DNA of 61,109 bases from CAZJCK01 sp964544635. GTDB lineage: Bacteria > Zixibacteria > MSB-5A5 > GN15 > FEB-12. A program made the translations under genes and the position numbers. Shown here one piece after another: positions 25,034 through 34,209 of the stretch (the first letter of the stretch is position 1; the number at the start of each line of letters is the position of its first letter). Under the pieces are notes generated by a model. The model worked only from the letters and a program-made list of their open reading frames with translations. It was not told the origin of the DNA and did no database searches. The stretch spans positions 1 to 61,109 of the forward strand of contig CAZJCK010000009.1 of the NCBI GenBank assembly GCA_964544635.1. Reading direction: 5' to 3'.

Positions 25034-26413
25034 ATGAGTAAGAAGCATCACGACATAGCCGTTGATCGACGTCGAATCGTGCACCAGCACGATGGAACGG
25101 CAAAGAACGGTACTATAGTCTACTGGATGGACCGTGACCAGCGGGCGTCGGACAACTGGGCCCTGCTTTATGCACAGGAGCTGGCGCTTTCGCAGGGACA
25201 GACAGTGATCGTTGTGTTCAGCTGGGCATCGTTTGTTGAGCATGCCTCACCGCGACAGCAACACTTCGCGCTTGCTGGCCTGCGAGAAACCGCCGATACG
25301 CTGCGCAGCCACAATATCAAGTTCGTGCTGCTTGAGGATGTGATTGAAGACGCTCTCCCGGCGTTTGTCAAGCAGGTGGGAGCGTCGGCAGTCGTCGCCG
25401 ACTTCTGCCCCCTGCGCCACAGTCGCAAGCGGCGCGACCGGGTGCGCAATGCGCTGGCGATACCGTTTTCCGAGGTCGACGCGCACAATATCGTGCCGAT
25501 TCATGTCGCCTCGGACAAGCTGGAGTACGCGGCGCGGACGATTCGGCCGAAGATTCACCGCTGCCTCGACAGCTTCCTGACCGACTTTCCGTCGCTTGAG
25601 AAGATGAGGGACGCATATCCCGGCGACCTTGCCAAAACTGATTGGCAGCGCTTCGCCAATGGCATCGCGGGTGATGCGATCGATTTCGACGGTGCGCCCG
25701 GAGAATCGGCGGCACTTAAGCGCATGCGCCTGTTTCTTAAGAAAGGTTTGAAGGGATATGCGGATCGACGCAATGATCCGTCGCAGGATGGCCAGTCGAA
25801 CATGTCGCCATATCTGCACTTCGGGCAGATTGCGCCGCAACGCCTGGCGTATGAAACGATGCACCTGGATGCGGCCGGAAAGGACAGTGAGGCGTATATC
25901 GAGGAGCTGGTGGTACGCCGGGAACTGTCGGACAATTTCTGCTACTACTGCCCCGACTACGATTCGATGAATTGTTTCCGGGGTTGGGCGCGGACCACGC
26001 TCGAGGAGCATCGGGGGGACCCCCGGGAATACCTGTACGACTACGACACGCTGGAACGCGGTGACAGCCATGATGATCTTTGGAATGCGGCGCAGCTCGA
26101 GATGGTGGCGACCGGCAAGATGCATGGATACATGCGGATGTACTGGGCGAAGAAGATACTTGAATGGACGCCCGACGTCGCAACCGCCCTCGATTACGCA
26201 ATCAGGTTGAATGACCGGTACGAGCTGGACGGACACGACCCGAACGGGTACACCGGCATAGCCTGGTCGATCGGCGGCGTGCATGACCGGGCCTGGAACG
26301 AGCGCGAGATATTCGGCAAGATTCGATACATGAGTTACACCGGCTGCAAGCGCAAGTTTGACATTGGCGCCTACATTGACCAGACCGGTCAGTACGAGAT
26401 GGAGTTATCATGA
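25034..26413 (+). CDS. phr: Class II CPD photolyase
   Basis: A 459-aa flavoprotein that splits cyclobutane pyrimidine dimers using blue light. The N-terminal alpha/beta domain (IVYWMDRDQRASDNWALLYA) and the FAD-binding C-terminal part with GKMHGYMRMYWAKKILEW and DPNGYTGIAWSIGG are diagnostic of class II rather than class I photolyases. The ATG at 25034 is 17 nt after the regulator stop; a longer in-frame start would overlap the regulator gene. Its stop overlaps the next start (ATGATGA). Expression is probably released by light through the upstream regulator. Confidence 0.95.
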   Translation: MSKKHHDIAVDRRRIVHQHDGTAKNGTIVYWMDRDQRASDNWALLYAQELALSQGQTVIVVFSWASFVEHASPRQQHFALAGLRETADTLRSHNIKFVLLEDVIEDALPAFVKQVGASAVVADFCPLRHSRKRRDRVRNALAIPFSEVDAHNIVPIHVASDKLEYAARTIRPKIHRCLDSFLTDFPSLEKMRDAYPGDLAKTDWQRFANGIAGDAIDFDGAPGESAALKRMRLFLKKGLKGYADRRNDPSQDGQSNMSPYLHFGQIAPQRLAYETMHLDAAGKDSEAYIEELVVRRELSDNFCYYCPDYDSMNCFRGWARTTLEEHRGDPREYLYDYDTLERGDSHDDLWNAAQLEMVATGKMHGYMRMYWAKKILEWTPDVATALDYAIRLNDRYELDGHDPNGYTGIAWSIGGVHDRAWNEREIFGKIRYMSYTGCKRKFDIGAYIDQTGQYEMELS

Positions 26414-26907
26414 TGAAGCTATATCATTTGCACCGAGAGCAGGTTGTGCCGGTTGAGCGCGACGAAGTGTTTCGGTTCTTTGAACAACCGGAGAACCTGG
26501 CGCGAATCACACCGCCGTCGATGGACTTCGTAATACTCACCCCCACGCCGATCAGCATGAAAGAGGGTGCGGTGATTGACTACACCGTCAAGGCGCTGGG
26601 TGCGCGGATGCACTGGCGAACGCTGATCACCGACTATGAGCCGCCGCATAAATTTGTGGACGTCCAGATAAAAGGACCGTATATTCTCTGGCACCACACG
26701 CACCGCTTCATTGCAGAAGGTGCGGACACGCGTTTGCTTGATGATGTTCGCTATGCCCTGCCGTTCGGGCCGTTCGGCCGGATGGCACACACGCTGCTGG
26801 TGCAACGGCAGTTGAAGCAGATTTTCGATCATCGTCACCGTGTCGTTGCCGACATGTTCGGCAGTGTCGATGCCAACGCCGGGGCGCACAGTCCGACGGC
26901 AGCCTGA
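26410..26907 (+). CDS. SRPBCC-family (START-like) ligand-binding protein
   Basis: A 165-aa helix-grip protein: YHLHREQVVPVERDEVFRFF at the start, PENLARITPP, and a C-terminal amphipathic helix. These are features of the polyketide-cyclase/CoxG-like SRPBCC fold, which binds hydrophobic ligands. It overlaps the photolyase stop by 4 bp and precedes the SDR/DUF2867 protein, an arrangement I recall from light-induced operons of other bacteria. The ligand is unknown; no catalytic residues can be assigned. Confidence 0.88.
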   Translation: MMKLYHLHREQVVPVERDEVFRFFEQPENLARITPPSMDFVILTPTPISMKEGAVIDYTVKALGARMHWRTLITDYEPPHKFVDVQIKGPYILWHHTHRFIAEGADTRLLDDVRYALPFGPFGRMAHTLLVQRQLKQIFDHRHRVVADMFGSVDANAGAHSPTAA

Positions 26908-26925
26908 TTTACAAAGGCAGATCAA

Positions 26926-28398
26926 ATGAAATCCGTTCTTGTACTTGGCGCCACCGGGTATGTCGGGGGACGTCTTGTACCTCGATTGCTCGACCTGGGT
27001 TACCAGGTGCGTTGCCTGGTGCGCAGCCCCGATAAACTGTATGCCCGCCCCTGGTCCGACCGTGTCCAGGTGGTGGCGGGTGATGTTCTCGATCGCGATT
27101 CACTGGAGAGCGCTTTCGAGGGGATCGACGTGGTGTATTACCTGGTGCACTCGATGGCGGCCAAGGGGCAGGAGTTTGTCGATCTCGATCGCGAGGCGGC
27201 AGGCAACACGGCGCAGGCGGCGAGTCGCTGCAATGTCGATCGTATCGTGTATCTTGGCGGGCTGGGACGTCGCGAGGTGACGCAGTCCGATCATCTCAAA
27301 AGTCGACATGAAGTGGGCGAAGTGCTGCGCACCGGCACCGCTCGCGTCACCGAGTTTCGGGCGGCAATTATTGTCGGGGCCGGTTCGGTGTCGTTTGAAA
27401 TGGTGCACCATTTGGTCAACCGCCTGCCGGTCATGATCTGTCCGCGCTGGGTGACAACGCGAACCCAGCCGATCGCCATCGACGATGTCATTGCTTATCT
27501 TGCGGCGGCGATCGAGGTTGAAGAGTCGGCGGGGCAGATCATTGATATCGGCGGTCCCGATATCCTGAACTTCCGCGACATGATGCTCCAGGTGGCGCGA
27601 ACCCTCAACCTGAAGCGCTACCTCATCCAGGTGCCGTTGTTAACACCGCGCTTGTCATCCTACTGGGTGAACCTGGTGACACCAATACCGGCGAGCATCT
27701 CGCGACCGTTGATCGATGGCTTGCGGCAGGAGACGATTTGCGAGTCGGACAAAGCCGACCGGATGTTTTCAATTGAGACCACCCCATTCAAGGAAGCCGT
27801 CGATAAGGCCCTGGCGCACCTGTCTTCGGAGACGGTAGCGACCAAGTGGACCGATGCCTCGATTCCCGTCGATCAGCCGCGGGTGGATGAGTCGCACCTG
27901 CGTTCGGATCGGCAGGTGGTTGAAGTGGAGCGGTCGGCGCGGGAGACGTTCTCGGTAGTATGCTCAATTGGTGGAGACAACGGCTGGTACTACGCCGACC
28001 CGCTGTGGCAGATACGAGGCTTTATTGATCAGCAGGTTGGCGGTGTCGGATTGCGCCGCGGTCGGCGTCACCCGAGCCAGATTGCGGTTGGTGATGCCCT
28101 CGATTTCTGGCGGGTGCAGGCGTTTGAGCCCAATCGACGGTTGCTCCTGCGAGCAGAAATGCGGGTATGGGGACGAGCCTGGCTTGAGTTCGTGGTCGAG
28201 CCAATCGATGAAAACCGTTGCCGACTGATTCAAACGGCACGATACTACCCGCGTGGCCTGTGGGGACAGACCTACTGGTATTCGGTCTATCCCCTGCACG
28301 CTTTTGTGTTTCGCGGCATGGCCCGGGCGATTGGGCGCCGGGCAGAACAACTGCCGACGTCCGGGCAGGACGAGACGGTATCGGAGTTTGAACGATGA
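26926..28398 (+). CDS. SDR-type NAD(P)-binding protein fused to DUF2867
   Basis: A 490-aa two-domain protein. The N-terminal 300 residues are an atypical SDR fold: VLVLGATGYVGGRL is the nucleotide-binding loop, followed by VYYLVHSM and IVYLGGLG. The C-terminal part (about 320-480) is the DUF2867 SRPBCC-like domain with WYYADPLWQIRGFIDQ and WRVQAFEPNRRLLLRAEM. The canonical YxxxK pair of active SDRs is not evident, so it may be a reductase of unknown substrate or a binding protein. It overlaps the next gene by 4 bp, so the operon is tightly coupled. Confidence 0.9.
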   Translation: MKSVLVLGATGYVGGRLVPRLLDLGYQVRCLVRSPDKLYARPWSDRVQVVAGDVLDRDSLESAFEGIDVVYYLVHSMAAKGQEFVDLDREAAGNTAQAASRCNVDRIVYLGGLGRREVTQSDHLKSRHEVGEVLRTGTARVTEFRAAIIVGAGSVSFEMVHHLVNRLPVMICPRWVTTRTQPIAIDDVIAYLAAAIEVEESAGQIIDIGGPDILNFRDMMLQVARTLNLKRYLIQVPLLTPRLSSYWVNLVTPIPASISRPLIDGLRQETICESDKADRMFSIETTPFKEAVDKALAHLSSETVATKWTDASIPVDQPRVDESHLRSDRQVVEVERSARETFSVVCSIGGDNGWYYADPLWQIRGFIDQQVGGVGLRRGRRHPSQIAVGDALDFWRVQAFEPNRRLLLRAEMRVWGRAWLEFVVEPIDENRCRLIQTARYYPRGLWGQTYWYSVYPLHAFVFRGMARAIGRRAEQLPTSGQDETVSEFER

Positions 28399-29366
28399 CT
28401 GACAAGCCGAAACGCGACGAGCGCATTGGCGTCGGTATCAGCAGTTGCCTGCTGGGGCAGCAGGTTCGTTGGGACGGCGGCCACAAACGCGACCGTTACC
28501 TGACCGACATACTGGGCGAGTACTTTCGGTTTGTGCCGGTCTGCCCGGAGCTCGAGGTCGGAATGGGCGTTCCGCGCGAGTCGGTCCGGCTGGTTGGTGA
28601 CATCGATGCACCCCGGATGGTCGGCAACAAGACCGGTGAGGACTGGACCGAACGGATGAACAGCTACTCGGAGAAACGTATCGAAGATTCAGACGTGAAG
28701 CGGGTGTATGGTTTCATCCTCAAGAAGGACTCACCCAGTTGCGGCATGCAGCGGGTGCGCGTATACACCGAGACCGGCATGCCCGAGCGCAAGGGTGTCG
28801 GGCTGTTCGCCAGGAAGCTGCTCGAGCGGTATCCGTATCTTCCCATCGAGGAAGAGGGTCGGCTCAACGACATGCCGATTCGGGAGAACTTTATCGTTCG
28901 GGTCTTCGCCTACCACCGCTTGGCGCACTCGCTGTTACAGGGGAGCTTCAGTCGCGGCCGGGCAGTACAGTTTCATACTGAGCACAAATTCCTGATCATG
29001 GCACACAGCCAGACCCATTACCGTGACATGGGCAAGCTGGTTGCAGCCATCAAGAACATGACGCCGGCGGAGTTCAAGCAGCGGTACGCCCGCATGTTCA
29101 TGGAGGCGTTGACGTACAAGACGACGCGGCGCAAGAACACCAACGTGCTCCAGCACATCCTCGGTTTCTTGAAGAAGGAACTGGCGTCGGTAGAGAAGGC
29201 GGATATCATTCGGGTAATCGACGACTACCATGCCGCGCTGGTTCCGTTGATCGTACCGCTCACGCTGCTGCGGCACTACGTATACAAGCACAATATCGAC
29301 TACATCAAGGACCAGGTCTACCTGAACCCCCATCCCAAAGAGCTGATGCTCCGCAATCATGTATAA
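28395..29366 (+). CDS. DUF523-DUF1722 protein (YbgA-type)
   Basis: A 323-aa fusion. Residues 1-150 match DUF523 (ISSCLLGQQVRWDGGHKRD, FVPVCPELEVGMGVPRE, KKDSPSCGM) with conserved cysteines that may bind an iron-sulphur cluster or act in sulphur chemistry. The rest is DUF1722, the family of E. coli YbgA, with HTEHKFLIMAHSQTHYRDMG. YbgA lies next to the photolyase gene in E. coli, which matches its place here. Biochemical function is not established. It is the last gene of the light-response operon. Confidence 0.93.
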   Translation: MTDKPKRDERIGVGISSCLLGQQVRWDGGHKRDRYLTDILGEYFRFVPVCPELEVGMGVPRESVRLVGDIDAPRMVGNKTGEDWTERMNSYSEKRIEDSDVKRVYGFILKKDSPSCGMQRVRVYTETGMPERKGVGLFARKLLERYPYLPIEEEGRLNDMPIRENFIVRVFAYHRLAHSLLQGSFSRGRAVQFHTEHKFLIMAHSQTHYRDMGKLVAAIKNMTPAEFKQRYARMFMEALTYKTTRRKNTNVLQHILGFLKKELASVEKADIIRVIDDYHAALVPLIVPLTLLRHYVYKHNIDYIKDQVYLNPHPKELMLRNHV

Positions 29367-29373
29367 GTCTGTG

Positions 29374-30306
29374 TCAGTCCAGGAGTGACGAGCCGATAAG
29401 GTCGCCTTCACTTTGTGGCACCGAGCGGCCGCTCTTGTAGCGTTCATACAAGACGTGCACCACGCCATCGGACAGCCCGATCTGCGGTACATAGATGCGC
29501 GTGATCTTCGACCACTTCATGATATTGATGAAGAGTTCGGCGGCCGGGACGATAACGTCGGCGCGGTCGGGCCGCAGGCCGAGGGTTTTTACGCGGTCGT
29601 CGATGCTGAATTTGCTCAGATGATTGAATAGCGTGCGCAGCGATTTGTACATCAGCGGCTTGCCGTCCTTAACGCGCGCCATGCGAAAGAGTTTGTTGAT
29701 GTTACCGCCGGAGCCGATGGCGGCCAGGCCGGGCGAATTTTTAGCGATCGATTTGACCCATGTCCGCAACTCCCTGGTCATATCGTCGGTAACCTGTTTG
29801 TTGAGGATACGGAGCGTGCCGATGTTGAAGGAGCGCGAGGCGATCGGCTGGTCCTCGGCGAAGAGGGTAATTTCGGTCGAGCCGCCGCCGACGTCGACGT
29901 ACAAGAACGGTGCCTTCTCCTTGATAGGCAGGCGGGCGCGGTTGGAACTGATGATCTCGGCTTCACGCCGACCGTCGATGATCTCGAGGTTAATGCCACT
30001 GCGTTCGCGGATCCGCCGGCAGACCTCCTCACCGTTGGATGCCTCGCGCATGGCGGACGTGGCGCAGGCGGCGAAATCGAGCGGCCGGTAGGCCTCGATC
30101 AGGTGCTTGAAGGCGATGAGGGTGTTGACGAGGTCGTCGGCCTTGTCATCGGTAATGGTCCGGGAAGAGAAGACATCTTCGCCCAGCCGGATCGGCATGC
30201 GAACCAGCGATTCTTTCTTGAAGATGGGGCTATTGCCGTTTTCGAAAACGCGGCTCAGTAACAACCGGACAGCGTTCGAACCAACGTCGATTGCCGCAAA
30301 TTTCAC
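29374..30306 (-). CDS. ppx: Exopolyphosphatase / guanosine pentaphosphatase (Ppx/GppA family)
   Basis: About 310 aa of the ASKHA fold: FAAIDVGSNAVRLLL phosphate loop, FLYVDVGGGSTEITLF second loop, and IGSGGNINKLFRMA near the middle. It cleaves phosphate from polyphosphate chains or converts pppGpp. It lacks the extra C-terminal HD-like region of long Ppx proteins, so it is the short form. The likely start is the GTG at 30306, which gives the usual VKFAAIDVG opening with GAGGG eight bases upstream; an ATG at 30342 is also open. Downstream of ppk1 on the same strand. Confidence 0.9.
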   Translation of the reverse strand: MKFAAIDVGSNAVRLLLSRVFENGNSPIFKKESLVRMPIRLGEDVFSSRTITDDKADDLVNTLIAFKHLIEAYRPLDFAACATSAMREASNGEEVCRRIRERSGINLEIIDGRREAEIISSNRARLPIKEKAPFLYVDVGGGSTEITLFAEDQPIASRSFNIGTLRILNKQVTDDMTRELRTWVKSIAKNSPGLAAIGSGGNINKLFRMARVKDGKPLMYKSLRTLFNHLSKFSIDDRVKTLGLRPDRADVIVPAAELFINIMKWSKITRIYVPQIGLSDGVVHVLYERYKSGRSVPQSEGDLIGSSLLD

Positions 30307-30378
30307 TCTCGTAACCCTCGTCCTTGGGGGCGATGGTACCATGGTCGGGCGACAGAAGCAACAAACAATTGCGATTGA

Positions 30379-32487
30379 TTAATCGCCGCCGTGCTCCTTT
30401 TTGAGGTAGTCGTAGATAGCCCACTGGGCACGGACCGGCTGGTCGCTCTCACCCGCTTGCATGCGGTTGTCCATTGCGAGGTTGAGCACGCGGGCGCGGA
30501 CGTTATCGCGCCACTGGATATCCATAAAGTCCTGCAGTTCGCGCTGGAGGTTCTTGTCATAGATGGGACAGGTGACCTCGACCCGGCGGTCGAGATTGCG
30601 CCGCATCAGATCAGCCGAACTGATGAAATATTTGGGGGAGCCGCCGTTGTGGAAGATGAATATCCGGGTGTGTTCGAGATACTTGTCGACAATGCTTATG
30701 GCCCTGATGTTTTCGGAGGTCCCTTCAATACCGGGTACCAGTGAGAACATGGAGCGGACGATGAGCTTGACGTTGACGCCGGCCTGGCTGGCGGCATACA
30801 GGTTCTCGACAATCTCGATATCGACCAGGTTATTGAGCTTGAGGAAGATCTCGGCTTTCTGTCCCTTGCGGGCAGCCTTGATCTCGTTCTGGATCAGCTT
30901 GATGACTTTTTTTCGGGTATCCCACGGCGAGACCAGGAGATGACGGAAGGTGGCGGTCTTGTAATTCTTGCCGTAGAAGTCGAATACTTTGACCACCTCG
31001 CCGGTCAGTCGTTTGTCGGCGGTAAAGAGGGCGTGGTCGCTGTAAATGCGGGCGGTCTCCTCGTTAAAGTTGCCGGTGCCGATGATGGCGTAGTGATTGA
31101 TACGTCCCTTCTCCGAACGGCCGATCAGGCAGATCTTGGAGTGCACCTTGAGCCCGGGGACGCCGTAGATGACGGTGATATCCTCGTCCTCGAGTTTACG
31201 TCCCCAGTACAGGTTGGCTTCTTCGTCGAAGCGAGCCTGCAGTTCCATGACGACGGTTACCACCTTGCCGTTGCGAGCGGCGTTGATGAGGGCGTTCATG
31301 ACGCTGGAGTTACGGGCGACCCGGTAAACGGTCAGCTTGATCGACTGAACTTTCGGATCGATCGAGGCTTCGCGCAGCAGGTCGATGACAAAGTCAAACG
31401 ACTGGTAGGCATAGTGAATCAGGATGTCGCGCTTCTTGATCGTTTCCATGAGTCGCTTGGTACGATCGATTCCCTTGTGCGGCAGGGACGGCACCCTGGC
31501 GTACTTGAGGTGATCCATACCGAAGTCGGGGAAATCCATGAAGTCTTTGAAATTGTGGTAGCGGCCGCCCGCGATCAGGGTATCGTCCTTCTCGAGTTCC
31601 AGCTCCCTGACGAGCATATTAAGAAACGGCAGCGGGATGTTGGCGTCGTAAATAAAGCGAACCGGGTTGCCGCCGCGACGCAACTTAAGACTCTTGGAGA
31701 CCTTCTTGACGTAGTTGTCCCAGGTTTCATCATCGATATCCAGTTCGGCGTCGCGGGTCAGCTTGATCGTGTAGGCTTCGTGGTAGTGGTAGCCGAAGAT
31801 CTCGAAGATGTTGCCGAGGCGGTAGCGAATGACGTCGTCGAGGAACATGATGTAGCGGCGGCCGTTTTCAGGCGGGAGTATGAGGAAGCGCGGGAGAACG
31901 TCGGTCGGCACTTCGATCAGCGCGTATTTTTTGCGGCGTGTTGATTCGCTCCGGGCGAGGACGACGGCGAGGTAGATGGAACGGTCGCGCAGTTCGGGGA
32001 ACTCCTTCACCTGGTCGATCATGAGCGGGATGAGTTTGCGTCGCACGTTGGTGGCGAAGTAGTCCCTTACGAACTCACCCTGTTTCTGGCTGAGCTGCTG
32101 TTCGTTGACCTTGTAGACGTTCTGGTTCTCCAGCTGCTCGAGCAGTCCCTGGTAAGTGCGATCGAATTCCTTGTGCTGGCGTACGACAATTTCCTGAACC
32201 TCGCGAAGGATCTTCTTGGGGTTTTCCCCGATAAACTTCTTGGCTTCCCTGCCGAGGGTAGCCAGGCGCTGGAGGGTGGCGACGCGGACGCGGAAGAACT
32301 CGTCGAGGTTGTTGGAATAGATACCGAGGAACTTGAGTCGTTCGAGCAGCGGCACGTCGGGGTTCTGTGCTTCCTGCAGGACGCGGGCGTTGAACGCCAA
32401 CCAGCTCACTTCCTTGCTGATATATGTCTTCGGCTTGCTGGTAGCCGACGGTATGTTTTGGGATGAGAGCATCGGTTCAGACATCAT
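30379..32487 (-). CDS. ppk1: Polyphosphate kinase 1
   Basis: A 702-aa enzyme that reversibly transfers the gamma phosphate of ATP to polyphosphate. Family hallmarks are the N-terminal SWLAFNARVLQEAQ and NNLDEFFRVRVA, and the phospholipase-D-like halves with GLKVHSKICLIGR (autophosphorylated His in the HxK motif), IGTGNFNEETARIYSDHALF and YFISSADLMRRNLDRRVE. Length is normal. The ATG overlaps the stop of the SixA-like phosphatase gene by 4 bp, so the two are translationally coupled. Confidence 0.97.
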   Translation of the reverse strand: MMSEPMLSSQNIPSATSKPKTYISKEVSWLAFNARVLQEAQNPDVPLLERLKFLGIYSNNLDEFFRVRVATLQRLATLGREAKKFIGENPKKILREVQEIVVRQHKEFDRTYQGLLEQLENQNVYKVNEQQLSQKQGEFVRDYFATNVRRKLIPLMIDQVKEFPELRDRSIYLAVVLARSESTRRKKYALIEVPTDVLPRFLILPPENGRRYIMFLDDVIRYRLGNIFEIFGYHYHEAYTIKLTRDAELDIDDETWDNYVKKVSKSLKLRRGGNPVRFIYDANIPLPFLNMLVRELELEKDDTLIAGGRYHNFKDFMDFPDFGMDHLKYARVPSLPHKGIDRTKRLMETIKKRDILIHYAYQSFDFVIDLLREASIDPKVQSIKLTVYRVARNSSVMNALINAARNGKVVTVVMELQARFDEEANLYWGRKLEDEDITVIYGVPGLKVHSKICLIGRSEKGRINHYAIIGTGNFNEETARIYSDHALFTADKRLTGEVVKVFDFYGKNYKTATFRHLLVSPWDTRKKVIKLIQNEIKAARKGQKAEIFLKLNNLVDIEIVENLYAASQAGVNVKLIVRSMFSLVPGIEGTSENIRAISIVDKYLEHTRIFIFHNGGSPKYFISSADLMRRNLDRRVEVTCPIYDKNLQRELQDFMDIQWRDNVRARVLNLAMDNRMQAGESDQPVRAQWAIYDYLKKEHGGD

Positions 32488-33143
32488 TTCTGCTGTGCCT
32501 TGGTGAAGACGGCAACCACTGACTCGGCTGCCTGTTGTATGGTCGATTCAGCGCTGGACGCGGCGTGCGGGTCATGATCCTTCAGGACGGCGCTGATGGC
32601 GCCGGACACGCGCGACGTGAGCAGCTCCTTTTCGCTGCGCTCGGCCCTTGCCCTGCCGTCCTTCGGCGAATCGAAACGCACCAGCCGTCCACTCCCCGGC
32701 TGGAGTTCCGACCACCGTTCGATTTCGAATGCGATCAGTACGGCTGCCGCCTTGGGCATGTTCTGTTCGAATTCGGGCGCAAGGAGCTCGGCGAATTCGG
32801 TAAATGTCGGATTGTGACCGAACAACATGATTAGCGACGCGGCATTATCGCACTGCCTGACGATATCGACAAAGGACTCGGCCCGGTTGTAGTATAAACC
32901 TTCGTTTCGCACGACCTGTTCCATCGGGATGGCATACTGGTGGGCGAACTCTCGCGCGGTCTCGAGGGCGCGGTAGGCGGGACTGGTTATGAGAAGGTCC
33001 GGCATGATGCCATCGTCGGCCAGACGTTGCGCCATGGCGCGCGAGTCACGTACGCCCCTGGGTTCGAGCGACCGCTCAAAATCGGGAATACCGATATTCT
33101 TGCCGACAGCCTTGGCGTGGCGGACCAGGCAAACTTGTTTCAT
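32484..33143 (-). CDS. SixA-like histidine phosphatase
   Basis: A 219-aa histidine-phosphatase-family protein: N-terminal LVRHAKAVGK is the RHG motif with the nucleophilic His, RSLEPRGVRDS is typical of SixA, and LMLFGHNPTFTE gives the second catalytic His. SixA acts on phosphohistidine proteins. About 45 C-terminal residues (EKELLTSRVSGAISAVL onward) extend past the domain and are helical. Its tight coupling to ppk1, whose mechanism uses a phosphohistidine, makes a polyphosphate-related role tempting but unproved. Confidence 0.9.
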   Translation of the reverse strand: MKQVCLVRHAKAVGKNIGIPDFERSLEPRGVRDSRAMAQRLADDGIMPDLLITSPAYRALETAREFAHQYAIPMEQVVRNEGLYYNRAESFVDIVRQCDNAASLIMLFGHNPTFTEFAELLAPEFEQNMPKAAAVLIAFEIERWSELQPGSGRLVRFDSPKDGRARAERSEKELLTSRVSGAISAVLKDHDPHAASSAESTIQQAAESVVAVFTKAQQK

Positions 33144-33231
33144 ATCTCACTTTCCATATTCAGGACGGCTCCTCCCTTAGAGTAGTCGACGCCGCCCGAA
33201 AATTCAAGAGTTACTGGTGCGGGGAGAAGAA

Positions 33232-34089
33232 TCAGGCAACTGCCTGGGGGCCGAAGTCCTTAGTGAACCACTGCCAGGCCTTATCGTAGCCCTTGAGGCC
33301 GGAACGGACGCTGTCGTCAAGCAACTGGCCATACTCATTGCAGGCTTCCCTTGCTTTTTCGGGCAGTTCCGGGTGTTTACACCGGAACTTATCGAGCAGT
33401 TGCATGCCCACCTCGGCGTCGTGCCACATACCGAGGGCACGGTGAACGCCCCGAAGGCGTTTATTAAGCTGTTTCAGGTCATTCGACTTGCCGTCCTCGG
33501 TCTGCATGACTTCGACGATATAGCGCACCCGCTTGGCCTGAATGCGAACATCGTGCAGTTCCTCAAAGTCGCGGTTGGCTTCTTCGGCCGATCCGGCGGC
33601 GGCGTAGAGGTCGCGTATTGATTTCTGCAGATAGTCGCGACTGGCCTGGATAAGGGCGGTTTCATCATACTGCCGGGCTGCCTCGTGCACCTGCTCAACA
33701 ACGTCATTGAACAGGTCGAGGCTGAAATCTCCCTGAACCTCCGAGAACTTGATCTGCCCCTTGAGTTCACGTCGCGACACGTAACCAATAAACTCTTTGA
33801 GTCGCTTTTCTTCGCCGGCGGCGAGTTTCTTGACAAGCTCGAGTTGCACCTGGGCATCGCGGATTTTTCCCGCCGCCTTGTAGACGTGTTTGAGTGACTT
33901 GATGGAAACGTCATCGAGCGCGCCGGGCATGATCTGGCGGCACAGCTTGAGGAAGGAGCGGAAACGTTTTACACCAACTCGAAAGTCGTGAACCGCCTCC
34001 GAGGCATAGCTCTCCCTGGCGACAAGGTAGTTGCCGGATATTGTTTCGATTTGATTAGTGAGGTACTCCGAATAGCCGCGTGGTAACAC
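33232..34089 (-). CDS. CHAD-domain protein
   Basis: A 285-aa helical protein with the two conserved-histidine repeats of CHAD: VHDFRVGVKRFRSFLKL near residue 33 and LHDVRIQAKRVRYIVEVM near 180. CHAD domains bind polyphosphate through basic, His-rich surfaces and are associated with polyphosphate granules. It starts with GTG at 34089; the predicted N terminus is MLPRGYSEYLTN. It lies upstream of the SixA and ppk1 genes in the same direction, making this a polyphosphate gene cluster. Confidence 0.93.
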   Translation of the reverse strand: MLPRGYSEYLTNQIETISGNYLVARESYASEAVHDFRVGVKRFRSFLKLCRQIMPGALDDVSIKSLKHVYKAAGKIRDAQVQLELVKKLAAGEEKRLKEFIGYVSRRELKGQIKFSEVQGDFSLDLFNDVVEQVHEAARQYDETALIQASRDYLQKSIRDLYAAAGSAEEANRDFEELHDVRIQAKRVRYIVEVMQTEDGKSNDLKQLNKRLRGVHRALGMWHDAEVGMQLLDKFRCKHPELPEKAREACNEYGQLLDDSVRSGLKGYDKAWQWFTKDFGPQAVA

Positions 34090-34209
34090 TACCGTCCCCG
34101 TTATTTACGCTCATATTTCCACTGTCCGCTCTCCTGGCTGAGGCGGGACTTTTAATATAACTTACAAGTCTCTCGAAAATGTTATGATTATGTTAAGAAA
34201 ACAGATTGG

